64,000 bases of DNA, taken from NCBI RefSeq assembly GCF_004138205.1, contig NZ_RXNQ01000031.1, forward strand, positions 124,001 through 188,000, in the 5' to 3' direction. A program made the position numbers and the translations under genes. How positions within the stretch are numbered: the first letter of the stretch is position 1; every line of letters begins with the position of its first letter. Under the pieces are notes generated by a model that was not told where the DNA came from, did no database searches, and worked only from the letters and a program-made list of their open reading frames with translations. Below, in pieces: positions 8,298 to 17,357 of this stretch. The DNA comes from Pedobacter sp. SYP-B3415 (GTDB lineage: Bacteria; Bacteroidota; Bacteroidia; Sphingobacteriales; Sphingobacteriaceae).

Positions 8298-10583
8298 CTA
8301 TTTTCTGGCTTTCGAGGCCATATAGAAGGTGATTTTGCCACCCTTCAGGATGTCGCTGTGATTAAGCGTCAGGCCTTCGAGAGGTTTACCATTTAAAAGC
8401 ACCTTCTGCACGTAAACATTTTTATCACTCTGGTTGATAGCTTCAACCTCAAATGTTTTTCCATTCTCGAGTTTGATAACTGCATTTTTTACCGAAGGAC
8501 TACCCAGCGAATACTGTTCAGAGCCGGGAGATACCGGATAAAATCCCATTGACGAGAACATATACCATGCGCTCATCTGCCCGCAGTCGTCGTTGCCGCC
8601 AAGACCATCCGCCGCAGGCTTATACTGCATTTTCAGGATCATGCGTACGCGCTGCTGGGTTTTCCATGGTTGTCCGGCCCAGTTGTACAGGTAAGCTACA
8701 TGGTGCGCAGGTTCGTTTCCATGAACATAACCGCCGATAATCCCTTCACGGGTGATGTCTTCCGTATCGGCGAAGAACTTATCAGGCAGGTGCATGGTGA
8801 AAAGTGTGTCAAGTCTCGAAGCAAACCTTTTCTTGCCGCCCATCATCTCAATAAGCTGCTCCGGCTGGTGCGGCACAAAGAAACTGTAGTTCCATGAGTT
8901 ACCTTCAATAAAGCCCTGGCCATGTGTACTCAGCACGTCAAACTCTTTCTTGAAGGAACCATCTGCCATTTTCGGACGCATAAAACCGATGTTGCTATCG
9001 AAGTTGTTTTTCCAGTTGCCTGCACGTTTGCTGAATTCCTCGTAGATATCATTCCGGTTCAAACGCTTAGCCATCTGCGCAATACACCAGTCATCGTAAG
9101 CATATTCAAGCGTGTTAGAAACTGAAACGCCGCTTCTTTCGGCAGGGATGTAACCAAGGTCCATATAATAACCAATTCCCTCATAACTGCGGTGACGGGC
9201 GGTAGTTACACACGCCTCAAGCGCTTTGTTTACATCGCCTTTGTACACGCCTTTTATTACGGCATCAGCAATAACTGAAACGCTGTGATACCCGCTCATA
9301 CACCAGTTGTCGTTTGCGTAATGTGACCAGATCGGAAGCATTTTTAACGCGCTTTGGTCATAATGAGCAAGCATGGAGTGGACCATATCATTGTTGCGCG
9401 ACGGCTGTACCAGGTTGAAAAACGGGTGCAGCGCCCGGTATGTATCCCACAGCGAAAATGTTGTATAGTTGTTAAAGCCCTGAGCTTTGTGTACATTCTG
9501 GTCAAGGCCTTTGTACTGACCATCAGTATCCATGTACAGCGTAGGGTTGATGAACGCATGGTACAGTGCAGTGTAGAAGTTGATTTTATCATTCTCAGAG
9601 GTATTGACAACAACTTTGTTCAGCTCCCTGTTCCAGCTGTCCTGCGCCTGCTTTTTAACCGCGTCAAAATTCCAGCCTGGTATTTCTTCCTGAAGGTTAC
9701 GCAGGGCGCCATCCTGGCTAACCGGCGACAGTGCAAACTTGATTTTTACCTTTTCATTGGCAGCGGTACTGAAGTCAAAATACATGCGGAACCGCTTTCC
9801 GGCCAGTTCGGGAAAATTTCTGTTCTGATCAAACTTTCCCCAGAAGCCGCGATATACCTGCCTGGTATCAAAATCTTTTTTGCCATAAGACTTGAACGGT
9901 TTAGAGAAGGTCATGGCAAAATAAACAGTACGGGTTCTCGCCCACCCGTTGGTCTGACGGTAGCCCGTAACCAGCGTGTCGTTTACCACACGCACATACG
10001 TCCAGACATTTTTATCATCGTAGTTGTAGATTCCCGACATAAGATCGAGAATGATATGCGACTGGTCAGATTTAGGAAAGGTATACTGATGCATGCCTAC
10101 GCGTTGCGAAGTGGTGAGTTCGGCCATGATGTTGTCGTCATCAAGCTTCACTTTGTAATAACCCGCTTCTGCAGTTTCGTTTTGGTGACTGAAGGCCGAA
10201 CGGAAACCCGATTTAGGGTTATCTGCCGTGCCAGGATTTAGCTGAAGCGCGCCCTGAGTCGGCATGATTAAAAAGTCGCCCAGATCTGAGTGTCCGGTAC
10301 CGCTAAAGTGTGTGTGACTAAAACCGACAATTGTTTTGTCCTCGTATTTGTAGCCTGCACAATATTTATACACCTCTCCATTGTATTTACCGTTTTTTTC
10401 ATAGGGAATGGTATCGGTATCGGGGCTTAGCTGAACAGCTCCGAACGGAACAGTGGCACCCGGAAAGGTATGTCCCATCTTCTCTGTACCAATAATTGGT
10501 CTCACATACCTGACCAGATTTTGCTGGGCACGTACGGTAATGCTGCTCAGAACAAGCAGACAAATAAAAATTCTGTTGGTCAT
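8298..10583 (-). CDS. GH92 family alpha-mannosidase
   Basis: Secreted glycoside hydrolase of family 92 (calcium-dependent exo-alpha-1,2-type mannosidases), 761 residues. A signal peptide covers residues 1-19 (ending VRAQ). The N-terminal domain starts with VRPIIGTEKMGHTFPGATVPFG, a hallmark of the family, and the catalytic alpha/alpha barrel carries NDDCGQMSAWYMFSSMGFYP and the GNEPAHHVAYLY block. It lies alone, with its own terminator and no SusC/D, regulator or other glycosidase beside it, so it is not part of a recognisable polysaccharide-utilisation locus in this window. Substrate by family: mannose-capped N-glycans or fungal mannan. Confidence 0.94.
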   Translation of the reverse strand: MTNRIFICLLVLSSITVRAQQNLVRYVRPIIGTEKMGHTFPGATVPFGAVQLSPDTDTIPYEKNGKYNGEVYKYCAGYKYEDKTIVGFSHTHFSGTGHSDLGDFLIMPTQGALQLNPGTADNPKSGFRSAFSHQNETAEAGYYKVKLDDDNIMAELTTSQRVGMHQYTFPKSDQSHIILDLMSGIYNYDDKNVWTYVRVVNDTLVTGYRQTNGWARTRTVYFAMTFSKPFKSYGKKDFDTRQVYRGFWGKFDQNRNFPELAGKRFRMYFDFSTAANEKVKIKFALSPVSQDGALRNLQEEIPGWNFDAVKKQAQDSWNRELNKVVVNTSENDKINFYTALYHAFINPTLYMDTDGQYKGLDQNVHKAQGFNNYTTFSLWDTYRALHPFFNLVQPSRNNDMVHSMLAHYDQSALKMLPIWSHYANDNWCMSGYHSVSVIADAVIKGVYKGDVNKALEACVTTARHRSYEGIGYYMDLGYIPAERSGVSVSNTLEYAYDDWCIAQMAKRLNRNDIYEEFSKRAGNWKNNFDSNIGFMRPKMADGSFKKEFDVLSTHGQGFIEGNSWNYSFFVPHQPEQLIEMMGGKKRFASRLDTLFTMHLPDKFFADTEDITREGIIGGYVHGNEPAHHVAYLYNWAGQPWKTQQRVRMILKMQYKPAADGLGGNDDCGQMSAWYMFSSMGFYPVSPGSEQYSLGSPSVKNAVIKLENGKTFEVEAINQSDKNVYVQKVLLNGKPLEGLTLNHSDILKGGKITFYMASKARK

Positions 10584-10732
10584 TGTTGGTTGTTAATATT
10601 TGTCTAAGGTATCCATTTTGCTCAGAAGTTGAAAATAAAAGCCTGCTATATCGTTTAACTAACGGAAATGAGACAGATATGCTTTTGACAGCGCATTGAC
10701 CTGCGCACGCATCATCTTATGAGTAAAACCCC

Positions 10733-10740
10733 TATTTTTG
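10733..10740 (+). promoter_or_regulatory. Candidate -7 element of mnmA
   Basis: TATTTTTG fits TAnnTTTG and ends 16 bp before the mnmA start codon. The rest of the 10584-10756 interval holds nothing else I can name. Confidence 0.45.
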
Positions 10741-10756
10741 CAACAATAATATCAAG

Positions 10757-11848
10757 ATGAGTAAACACGGAAGAATATTGGTGGCCATGAGTGGCGGGGT
10801 CGACAGCTCGGTTGCTTCTGTAATGCTTCATGAGCAGGGTTATGAGGTGATCGGTCTTACAATGAAGACCTGGGATTATGCTACTTCCGGTTCTGACAGT
10901 AAAGAAACAGGATGCTGCAGCCTGGACAGTATCAATGATGCGCGTACGCTTGCCGTTAATTACGGCTTTCCCCATTATATTCTTGACATTCGTGATGAGT
11001 TCGGGGATTTTGTGATCGACAATTTTGTCGATGAATACCTGGCCGGCCGAACACCAAATCCCTGCGTGTTGTGCAATACCCACATTAAGTGGGAAGCGCT
11101 GCTCAAACGTGCCAATAAGCTGGATTGCGAATTTATTGCCACGGGGCATTACGCCAACATCCGTCAGCATGACAATGGCAGATATGTTATCTCAAAAGGT
11201 AAAGACGAAAATAAGGACCAGAGTTATGTATTATGGGGCGTATCGCAGGAAAATCTGAAGCGCACCAAATTTCCGCTGGGAAGTTTTTCTAAAGCAGAGA
11301 TCAAACAGATGGCGCTTGATATGGGACAGGAAGAGCTCGCCAAGAAAAGCGAGAGCTACGAGATCTGTTTTGTTCCCGAAAATGATTACCGTTCATTCCT
11401 GAAACACCGCGTGCCCGAACTGGAAAATCAGGTAGCCGGTGGAAATTTCATTCTCACGAACGGTATGGTTGTGGGCCAGCACAAGGGATACCCGTTTTAT
11501 ACAATCGGGCAGCGTAAAGGCCTGGGCATTGCCCTTGGCGAACCGATGTTTGTAACGCAGATCCTTCCCGAGAGCAACACAGTTGTACTGGGCCGGGCCG
11601 ACGAGCTCGAACGTACTGAAGCGATGGTACGTAATCTGAACCTAATCAAATACGAACGCATTGATGAGCCGATGAACGATGTGGTGACAAAGATCCGCTA
11701 TAAAGATGCCGGTACACTGAGTACCATTGTTCAGGAGAAAGACAACATGCGTGTCGTGTTTGATCATGCCGTGTCTGCAATTGCTCCGGGCCAGTCGGCC
11801 GTGTTTTATGAAGGCAATGACCTTCTTGGCGGCGGGTTTTTAATGTAA
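10757..11848 (+). CDS. mnmA: tRNA-specific 2-thiouridylase MnmA
   Basis: Catalyses ATP-dependent 2-thiolation of wobble U34 in tRNA-Lys, -Glu and -Gln. The 363-residue protein has the PP-loop SGGVDSS near residues 12-18 for ATP binding, the nucleophilic Cys103 in PNPCVLCN and the persulfide Cys204 in EICFVPEN; both catalytic cysteines are present. The GHYA and KDQSYVLW motifs and the C-terminal beta-barrel domain are also recognisable. Length is normal. It is followed after 9 bp by a small secreted protein gene, likely cotranscribed. Confidence 0.97.
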   Translation: MSKHGRILVAMSGGVDSSVASVMLHEQGYEVIGLTMKTWDYATSGSDSKETGCCSLDSINDARTLAVNYGFPHYILDIRDEFGDFVIDNFVDEYLAGRTPNPCVLCNTHIKWEALLKRANKLDCEFIATGHYANIRQHDNGRYVISKGKDENKDQSYVLWGVSQENLKRTKFPLGSFSKAEIKQMALDMGQEELAKKSESYEICFVPENDYRSFLKHRVPELENQVAGGNFILTNGMVVGQHKGYPFYTIGQRKGLGIALGEPMFVTQILPESNTVVLGRADELERTEAMVRNLNLIKYERIDEPMNDVVTKIRYKDAGTLSTIVQEKDNMRVVFDHAVSAIAPGQSAVFYEGNDLLGGGFLM

Positions 11849-11857
11849 CTCGTCGAC

Positions 11858-12337
11858 ATGAAAGCGCTCCTGATCTTCCTTCTCCTGGCTTCTTCCCTGT
11901 TCCCTGCTGCTGCGCAGGATGATGAACTTGCCGGGCGTTTCCTTGCCAACTGCAACTGGATCACCGCGGAAGGACACGAGCGTTACAGCAATGACGCGGC
12001 CTATAAGGGAAAGCTGATGCAATTTGCCGTAGCTGTCAAAGTCGACGCTTCAGGAAAGCCGGAGAAAGCCGTGATTTTTGACAAGGATGCCCTTTTAGAC
12101 AGCCTGCTAAATGGTGAAGCGGCGATCGCGCAGATCCTCGCTGAGAGAGAAGCATTTAAGAACACTTCATCGACTGTTGTTGTATGTTACGTAACCGTGC
12201 AGAACATGAGTGGCGAAACAACAAACAAACTGCGAAACCCTGATGCCGCGGTTCGAAACACCGCACTAAAACAACTTGCGCCTTTCAAATCGGTCCGGAT
12301 TATTGACCCGTTTATCATCGCCGTAGGGATGATGTAG
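11858..12337 (+). CDS. Small secreted protein of unknown function
   Basis: A 159-residue protein that I do not recognise. The first ~20 residues form a clear signal peptide (MKALLIFLLLASSLFPAAAQ), so the mature protein is periplasmic or exported. The mature part begins DDELAGRFLANCNWIT, has a single early Cys and a later VVVCYVTVQ strand, and ends in the hydrophobic FIIAVGMM. No catalytic motif is visible. Only 9 bp separate it from mnmA, so it probably shares that transcript; a functional tie to tRNA thiolation is not implied. Confidence 0.75.
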   Translation: MKALLIFLLLASSLFPAAAQDDELAGRFLANCNWITAEGHERYSNDAAYKGKLMQFAVAVKVDASGKPEKAVIFDKDALLDSLLNGEAAIAQILAEREAFKNTSSTVVVCYVTVQNMSGETTNKLRNPDAAVRNTALKQLAPFKSVRIIDPFIIAVGMM

Positions 12338-12493
12338 AGCGGTAGCGCAGGATACCAGGAATAGTCATATAACCTCGATGATAAAATTGGAAAGGATCTG
12401 ACTCTTGATTACAGGTCAGATTCTTCGCTACGCGCTGAATGACACCTGATGGGATCGCATCGAGGAATGAATCCAATGGATTTCTTTAGATTT

Positions 12494-12640
12494 GATATAT
12501 GAGAATTGAGTCCTGAGACGTGGCGCAAAACCCCTCGGCCGGTTATCGCGTATTGAGGGGTATGCGCTGGAGTCTTTCCTCCTTATTCCTTTCTCTTTAG
12601 TCTCATTGAAGGGCTCTGCGCCCAGGTCATGGCTCATGGT
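12494..12640. repeat. Interspersed palindromic repeat, copy B
   Basis: Second copy of the repeat at 1-135. It begins GATATATGAGAATTGAGTCC, has arms GGCGCAAAACCCCTC (12522-12536) and GAGGGGTATGCGC (12555-12567), the pyrimidine-rich segment, TTTAGTCTCATTGAAG and CTCTGCGCCCAGG. The arms fold into a stem with a loop containing GGCCGGTTATCGCG. Nothing coding is visible from 12338 to here. Confidence 0.75.
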
Positions 12641-12659
12641 TCATGGCTCATGGTTCGCC
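12625..12659. repeat. Short tandem GGCTCATGGTTCAT motif
   Basis: A run of GGYTCATG units directly after repeat copy B. The same motif recurs at 12900-12919 and 13401-13420, so it is a regular companion of the palindromic repeat here. Confidence 0.6.
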
Positions 12660-12727
12660 TTGTCTTTCCTCCTTTTTCCATTTCCTTTGGTCTCATCGAG
12701 GGGTTCTGCGCCCAGGGCCTTGGGCTT
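12657..12727. repeat. Partial interspersed repeat, copy B2
   Basis: Contains only the right half of the repeat: the pyrimidine-rich GTCTTTCCTCCTTTTTCC, a GGTCTCATCGAGGGG version of the TAGTCTCA block, and TTCTGCGCCCAGG. The palindromic arms are missing. The following 12728-12763 contains TTTCACTTTCAACTCACTTC-type low-complexity sequence. Confidence 0.6.
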
Positions 12728-12763
12728 TAAACTTTTCACTTTCAACTCACTTCAATAGTACAT

Positions 12764-12899
12764 AGATATTCGTAGTTCGTATTTAGGCGTGGCGCAAAAA
12801 CCCTCGGCCGGTTATCGCGTATTGAGGGGTATGCGCCGCGGTCTTTCCTCCTTTTTCCTTTCTCTTTAATCTCAATGAATGGCTCTGCGCCCAGGTCGT
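12764..12899. repeat. Interspersed palindromic repeat, copy C
   Basis: Third palindromic copy. Arms GGCGCAAAAACCCTC (12791-12805) and GAGGGGTATGCGCC (12824-12837); the loop is almost identical to that of copy B. It ends in GGCTCTGCGCCCAGG and is followed at once by the GGCTCATGATTCATGG motif and then the 12921-13398 element. Confidence 0.75.
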
Positions 12900-13420
12900 G
12901 GCTCATGATTCATGGCTCACTGTTGTCCGGTAAAAATTGACTGAATGAAATAAGATCCTTCTGAACAGTCTCCAAGCAGTATTTGCCAGAGTGTTCTGAA
13001 GCAAGCCCTCCTGAATTTTATGTCTGCGGGTTTTACGTACAGGCGGTGGTTTTGATGACGGTTTTGCCTGCTTACTGCCACTGATAGGTGCGAACCGGCC
13101 TTGTATCTTCTCGCCGCAGAAAAGTACTAAAAGTCTTGCACTGCTTTAAGGAGGTCGGGCGGAACCAAGGAGGGGAACCAGCCCGGAACAGAATGGCGCA
13201 AGGGTAATCCGGGCCTTTTCCCTCCGCTGTCGGACTTTTGATGCTTTTATGCAAGAAGAGATACACAGCCGGAGCGTTTTGCTTCTTTTTCGCCAAAAAG
13301 AAGGAGCCCCCGCGGCGGTGAGCGGTCCGATACCACAGTTTCACATTTGTTGAAAGTCGAACGGTTATATACTTTCGAAACACTTTCCCCGGACAACACT
13401 GGCTCATGATTCATGGCTCA
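12900..13420. mobile_element. Candidate non-autonomous element with inverted ends
   Basis: Between 12921 and 13398 lies a ~478-bp segment with perfect 10-bp inverted ends: TGTTGTCCGG at 12921-12930 and CCGGACAACA at 13389-13398. It sits between exact copies of GGCTCATGATTCATGGCTCA (12900-12919 and 13401-13420), which could be a long target duplication or a pre-existing tandem motif. No transposase is encoded. A 111-codon open frame on the minus strand (13072-13407) begins in the flanking motif, crosses the right end and has an Arg/Pro/Lys-rich, compositionally odd product, so I treat it as non-coding. With the surrounding repeats this accounts for the whole 12338-13446 gene-free interval. Confidence 0.5.
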
Positions 13421-13446
13421 TGGTTCGGCTATGTCGTTCCTCCTGA

Positions 13447-13959
13447 CTACAGATTTTTAGTAATCGATGCATCCAGCGGTTTCACATTCGAACGGTAGCG
13501 ATGTACCAGCTCCCCTTTTTCGTTGATCAGAAACTTCTCAAAATTCCATTTGATATCGCCGGTAAAGTCCGGATTCTCCTGGGTAGTCAGCCATGAGAAC
13601 AACGGTGTAATGTCAGCGCCTTTTACACTCGATTTCTCCGCCATCAGAAAGGTAACACCATAGTTCTTTTTGCAGAACTCCTGAATTTCAGTGTTGGTAC
13701 CCAGTTCCTGGCCACCAAAATTTCCGGCGGGAAAACCGATCAGAACCAGTTTTTTGCCGTACTGCTTATGCAGCTTTTCCAGTTCTTCATACTGAGGCGT
13801 AAACCCGCATTTGGAAGCAGTATTAACAATCAGGATTTTTTTGCCCTTGTATTTTGACAGGCTCACCGCTTTGCCATCTATCGATTTGAATTTGAAATCA
13901 TACACGTTCTTTGGTGGCGTAACCAGCAAACTGAACAGGATTAATAAAGTGTTTATCAT
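13447..13959 (-). CDS. Glutathione peroxidase family protein (thiol peroxidase)
   Basis: Peroxidase of the GPx superfamily, 170 residues, reducing hydroperoxides, probably with thioredoxin-type donors since it has Cys and not Sec. The peroxidatic Cys is in NTASKCGFT (about residue 52). The Gln of FGGQE and the WNFEKF Trp/Asn complete the catalytic tetrad. The usual FPCNQFGGQE block reads FPAGNFGGQE here, so one commonly conserved Cys is lost, while the Cys in QEFCKKNYG, the probable resolving residue, is kept. The hydrophobic N-terminus (MINTLLILFSLLVTPP) suggests export or membrane attachment. Transcribed away from topA, with a 262-bp interval between them. Confidence 0.92.
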   Translation of the reverse strand: MINTLLILFSLLVTPPKNVYDFKFKSIDGKAVSLSKYKGKKILIVNTASKCGFTPQYEELEKLHKQYGKKLVLIGFPAGNFGGQELGTNTEIQEFCKKNYGVTFLMAEKSSVKGADITPLFSWLTTQENPDFTGDIKWNFEKFLINEKGELVHRYRSNVKPLDASITKNL

Positions 13960-14221
13960 AATTTTTTCTTTAGAAACGAAATTACACGAAAAAAGGATTT
14001 ACATATATATAAGGAATGTAAACTTTATCAGGACAAGGTAAACGTTGTTGACGTGTCGCCGGGATCTTCCTAGCATCCTATCCTCAAGTCACTTAAGTTA
14101 TGTCAATAAAGACTTAAGCAGCCTGAAACAGCTGATAAGAGCCTTCAAAGTGTATACATATTGCGCTGTTGATTTTGAATTTAGGGTATTTTATAGTTTT
14201 ATTTGCAGAAAAACGTTCCGG

Positions 14222-16771
14222 ATGGCGAAGAACTTATTAATTGTAGAATCACCGGCGAAAGCCAAAACAATCGAAGGGTACCTGGGTAAGGACTTTCTCG
14301 TCAAGTCAAGCTATGGCCATATCCGCGACCTTGTAAAGGGCGACATGGGTATAGACATCAGCAAAGACTTTGCGCAGACCTACGAGGTTCCTGCAGATAA
14401 AAAGCAGGTGGTTACTGAGTTAAAAAAGCTGGCCAAAAATGCCGAGATGGTATGGCTCGCATCCGATGAGGACCGGGAGGGTGAAGCGATCTCCTGGCAC
14501 CTCTACGAAACGCTTGGCCTGAAGGAAGACCGCACGAAACGTATTGTGTTTCATGAGATTACAAAACCGGCTATCTTAAAAGCGATAGACAATCCGAGAA
14601 CCATCGACTATAACCTGGTGTATGCACAGCAGGCGCGCCGGGTTCTTGATCGTCTCGTGGGTTTCGAGCTCTCGCCGGTGCTCTGGAAAAAGGTAAAACC
14701 ATCACTTTCAGCCGGCCGGGTGCAGTCTGTAGCCGTTCGGATTATCGTTGAACGTGAACGCGAAATAAACCGTTTCGAAGCAAGTGCAGCGTTCAGAATT
14801 ACAGCCGTCTTTGGTACCGGTACCGGCAGGGAACTTGTAAAGGCCGAACTGCCGCGGCGGTTTGAAGCCGCCGCAGACGCCGAGCAGTTTCTTAACGACT
14901 GTATCGCTGCTTCATTCTCTATCGCGTCGCTCGAAACAAAACCTGCCAAGCGTAACCCTGCTCCCCCGTTTACAACATCAACCCTGCAGCAGGAAGCATC
15001 AAGGAAACTCGGTTTTTCTGTGTCGCGTACTATGCAATTAGCCCAGCGTCTGTACGAAGCCGGTAAGATCACCTATATGCGTACCGACTCCGTGAACCTT
15101 TCGGACACAGCTGTTCAGGCGGCCGAAGCAGAGATCCGTTCTGCCTATGGCGATAAATATCACCAGCCCAGACGTTATAAAACAAAGTCTGCAGGTGCGC
15201 AGGAAGCACACGAGGCGATTCGTCCGACCTACTTCAACCAGCACACCGTTTCAGGAGATAACGCTGAACGGCGTCTGTATGAGCTGATCTGGAAACGTGC
15301 CATCGCCTCCCAGATGAGTGAAGCCCTGTTTGAGAAAACGACAGCTCAAATTGAGGTCAGCACCCGGACTGAGCACCTGGTTGCCGAGGGAGAGGTTATG
15401 AAATTTGACGGCTTCCTGAAAGTGTATCTCGAATCGACAGATGATGATGATAGCGAGGATGGCGACAATGGAAACACGCTTCCGACCATTTCAAAAGGCC
15501 AGGCATTGAACCTTAAGGAAATGAATGCCACCGAACGTTTCACGCGTCCGCCGGCACGCTACACGGAGGCTAGCCTGGTCAAGAAACTGGAAGAGCTTGG
15601 CATTGGCCGCCCGTCTACCTACGCTCCTACCATTTCGACCATTCAGAACCGCGGGTACGTGGTAAAAGAAGACCGCGATGGCAAAGAGCGGAAATTTCTG
15701 ACCATGCAGCTTAGTGGTGGCCAGGTAAGCCGCCTCACCAAATCAGAGCTTACCGGTGCTGAAAAGGCAAAACTTTTTCCTACAGACATCGGCGAAGTTG
15801 TTAATGATTTCCTTGTCGAACATTTCAAAGGTATAGTCGACTTCAACTTTACCGCCAAAGTAGAAAAGGAATTTGACGAAATAGCACAGGGCATGAAAGA
15901 GTGGACCGAGATGCTTCACTCCTTTTACAACCCATTCCATAACGAAGTAGAAAACACACTCGAAACAGCTGAGCGTGCAACCGGCGAAAGACTACTGGGA
16001 ACGGACCCTGCGACAGGAAAAAATGTCTACACAAAAGTAGGTCGTTTCGGGCCCCTCGTACAGATAGGTGAAAACGACGATGAAGAGAAACCAAAATACG
16101 CCAGCCTGCTTAAATCGCAGTCTGTTGCTACAATCAGCCTGGATGAAGCGCTTGAACTTTTCAGGCTGCCGTTTGAGCTGGAAGACTATGAAGGTAAGGA
16201 AGTATCTGTTGGCGTAGGCAGGTTTGGGCCCTACGTTAAATGGGGAGAAACATATATTTCCATTCCAAAAAACGAAGACCCGCTTTCAGTTAACCAGGAG
16301 CGTGCTATCGAAATCATTGCCGAGAAGATCAATACTGATGCACCGGTAGCTACGTATCAGAATCTTCCTGTCACAAAGGGTAAAGGACGTTTCGGGCCTT
16401 TTATCAAGTGGAACAATCTGTTCATTAACGTTCCCCGGGCATACAATTTCGACCAGCTGAGCGAAAAAGATATCAATGAACTGATCGATAAGAAACTTGA
16501 AAAAGAAGCAAATCGTTTTATTCGAAGCTGGGAGACCGACAAAATAGCGATCGAGAACGGTCGCTGGGGCCCATTTATTCGTTTCGGTAAACAAATGCTG
16601 AAATTAGGAACAAATCCTGCCACGAAACAAAAATATACAGCCGAAGAATTGTCTGGTATCAGCCTCGAAGAAGTTAAAAAAATGATCGAAGCGCAGGTTC
16701 CGGATGCCTTTAAGGCAAAACCGGCAAAGAAAAAGGCACCTGCTAAAAAAACCGCTTCGAAAACCAAGTAA
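14222..16771 (+). CDS. topA: DNA topoisomerase I
   Basis: Type IA topoisomerase relaxing negative supercoils, 849 residues from MAKNLLIVESPAKAK. The open frame extends 59 codons further upstream, but that part has no family character, so the ATG at 14222 is chosen. The Toprim domain is N-terminal (VESPAKAKTI; ASDEDREGEAI around 80). The active-site Tyr285 lies in KITYMRTDSV. In place of zinc ribbons, the C-terminal third carries several GRFGP-centred repeats (for example at VGRFGPLVQ, VGRFGPYVKW, KGRFGPFIKW, GRWGPFIRF), the topoisomerase C-terminal repeat seen in Bacteroidota. It ends in a Lys/Ala-rich histone-like tail of ~20 residues that probably binds DNA. Confidence 0.97.
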   Translation: MAKNLLIVESPAKAKTIEGYLGKDFLVKSSYGHIRDLVKGDMGIDISKDFAQTYEVPADKKQVVTELKKLAKNAEMVWLASDEDREGEAISWHLYETLGLKEDRTKRIVFHEITKPAILKAIDNPRTIDYNLVYAQQARRVLDRLVGFELSPVLWKKVKPSLSAGRVQSVAVRIIVEREREINRFEASAAFRITAVFGTGTGRELVKAELPRRFEAAADAEQFLNDCIAASFSIASLETKPAKRNPAPPFTTSTLQQEASRKLGFSVSRTMQLAQRLYEAGKITYMRTDSVNLSDTAVQAAEAEIRSAYGDKYHQPRRYKTKSAGAQEAHEAIRPTYFNQHTVSGDNAERRLYELIWKRAIASQMSEALFEKTTAQIEVSTRTEHLVAEGEVMKFDGFLKVYLESTDDDDSEDGDNGNTLPTISKGQALNLKEMNATERFTRPPARYTEASLVKKLEELGIGRPSTYAPTISTIQNRGYVVKEDRDGKERKFLTMQLSGGQVSRLTKSELTGAEKAKLFPTDIGEVVNDFLVEHFKGIVDFNFTAKVEKEFDEIAQGMKEWTEMLHSFYNPFHNEVENTLETAERATGERLLGTDPATGKNVYTKVGRFGPLVQIGENDDEEKPKYASLLKSQSVATISLDEALELFRLPFELEDYEGKEVSVGVGRFGPYVKWGETYISIPKNEDPLSVNQERAIEIIAEKINTDAPVATYQNLPVTKGKGRFGPFIKWNNLFINVPRAYNFDQLSEKDINELIDKKLEKEANRFIRSWETDKIAIENGRWGPFIRFGKQMLKLGTNPATKQKYTAEELSGISLEEVKKMIEAQVPDAFKAKPAKKKAPAKKTASKTK

Positions 16772-16798
16772 CCTGCTGAGGTGTTTCGCTTCTAAAGT

Positions 16799-17203
16799 AT
16801 GAAAAAAGACCTGCCCGAAAATATCGTTGAAGACATTGCGATGGCGGTGGTGCTCAAAAACGAGACGCCTGAAGCCAAGCACTGGACAGTCTATATCATC
16901 AACCTGAAAGAGGTAGACATTACCAATGTACTGATCAGCTCAAAGGGTTATGGCGAGAAAGACGGCAAGCAGGTCAAAACATCTGTACTCCGGCATTTTG
17001 TAGGCGACCTGAAAGGCAACAGCTTCGCCGGTGTCGAAGCAATTGACCCGGCAGTATTTGGCCTGACAAATGAATACTGGGTGAGTTATTACATAGACGG
17101 CACCATATTCGACAAGAAATTTTACTTTTTGCCTGAAAGCATCATTGAAGGCAATCTGATCCGCATCCCGCTGGTTAACATGCCGGGAGTAATGATCAGG
17201 TAG
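16799..17203 (+). CDS. Conserved protein of unknown function downstream of topA
   Basis: A 134-residue cytosolic protein I cannot assign to a named family. It starts 27 bp after topA on the same strand and is probably cotranscribed. The sequence has no signal peptide or membrane helix and looks like an alternating beta fold: VVLKNETPEAKHWTVYIIN, VTNVLISSKGYGEK-like strands, then SVLRHFVGDL and NEYWVSYYIDG. The C-terminus LVNMPGVMIR is short and hydrophobic. No catalytic residues stand out. Confidence 0.75.
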   Translation: MKKDLPENIVEDIAMAVVLKNETPEAKHWTVYIINLKEVDITNVLISSKGYGEKDGKQVKTSVLRHFVGDLKGNSFAGVEAIDPAVFGLTNEYWVSYYIDGTIFDKKFYFLPESIIEGNLIRIPLVNMPGVMIR

Positions 17204-17357
17204 TACAATGCGGCTGCCTGTACCCTATTGCTTGTAACAAGCTCTGCCGTGACTGATCCTGGTTCCTGGTCCATGCCTGAAACACTTTCCTGAAGCTCGA
17301 TTTTTGCATTTGAAAAGAAAAAAGCTGTATTTTTCCGACGCCTTTTATCATTAACGT

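Noticed and set aside
9354..10241. A 295-codon plus-strand frame
   Set aside because: It is opposite the GH92 gene, lacks any motif, and its composition is that of an antisense shadow.
13072..13407. A 111-codon minus-strand frame
   Set aside because: It begins in the GGCTCATG flanking motif, crosses the right inverted end of the candidate element and has a biased Arg/Lys/Pro composition with no signal or domain. Better explained as repeat DNA.
12338..13446. CRISPR array in the repeat island
   Set aside because: Repeats are long, imperfect and irregularly spaced, with no unique spacers of constant length and no cas genes.
14045..14221. N-terminal extension of topA by 59 codons
   Set aside because: No family character; MAKNLLIVESPAKAK at 14222 is the normal topoisomerase I start.
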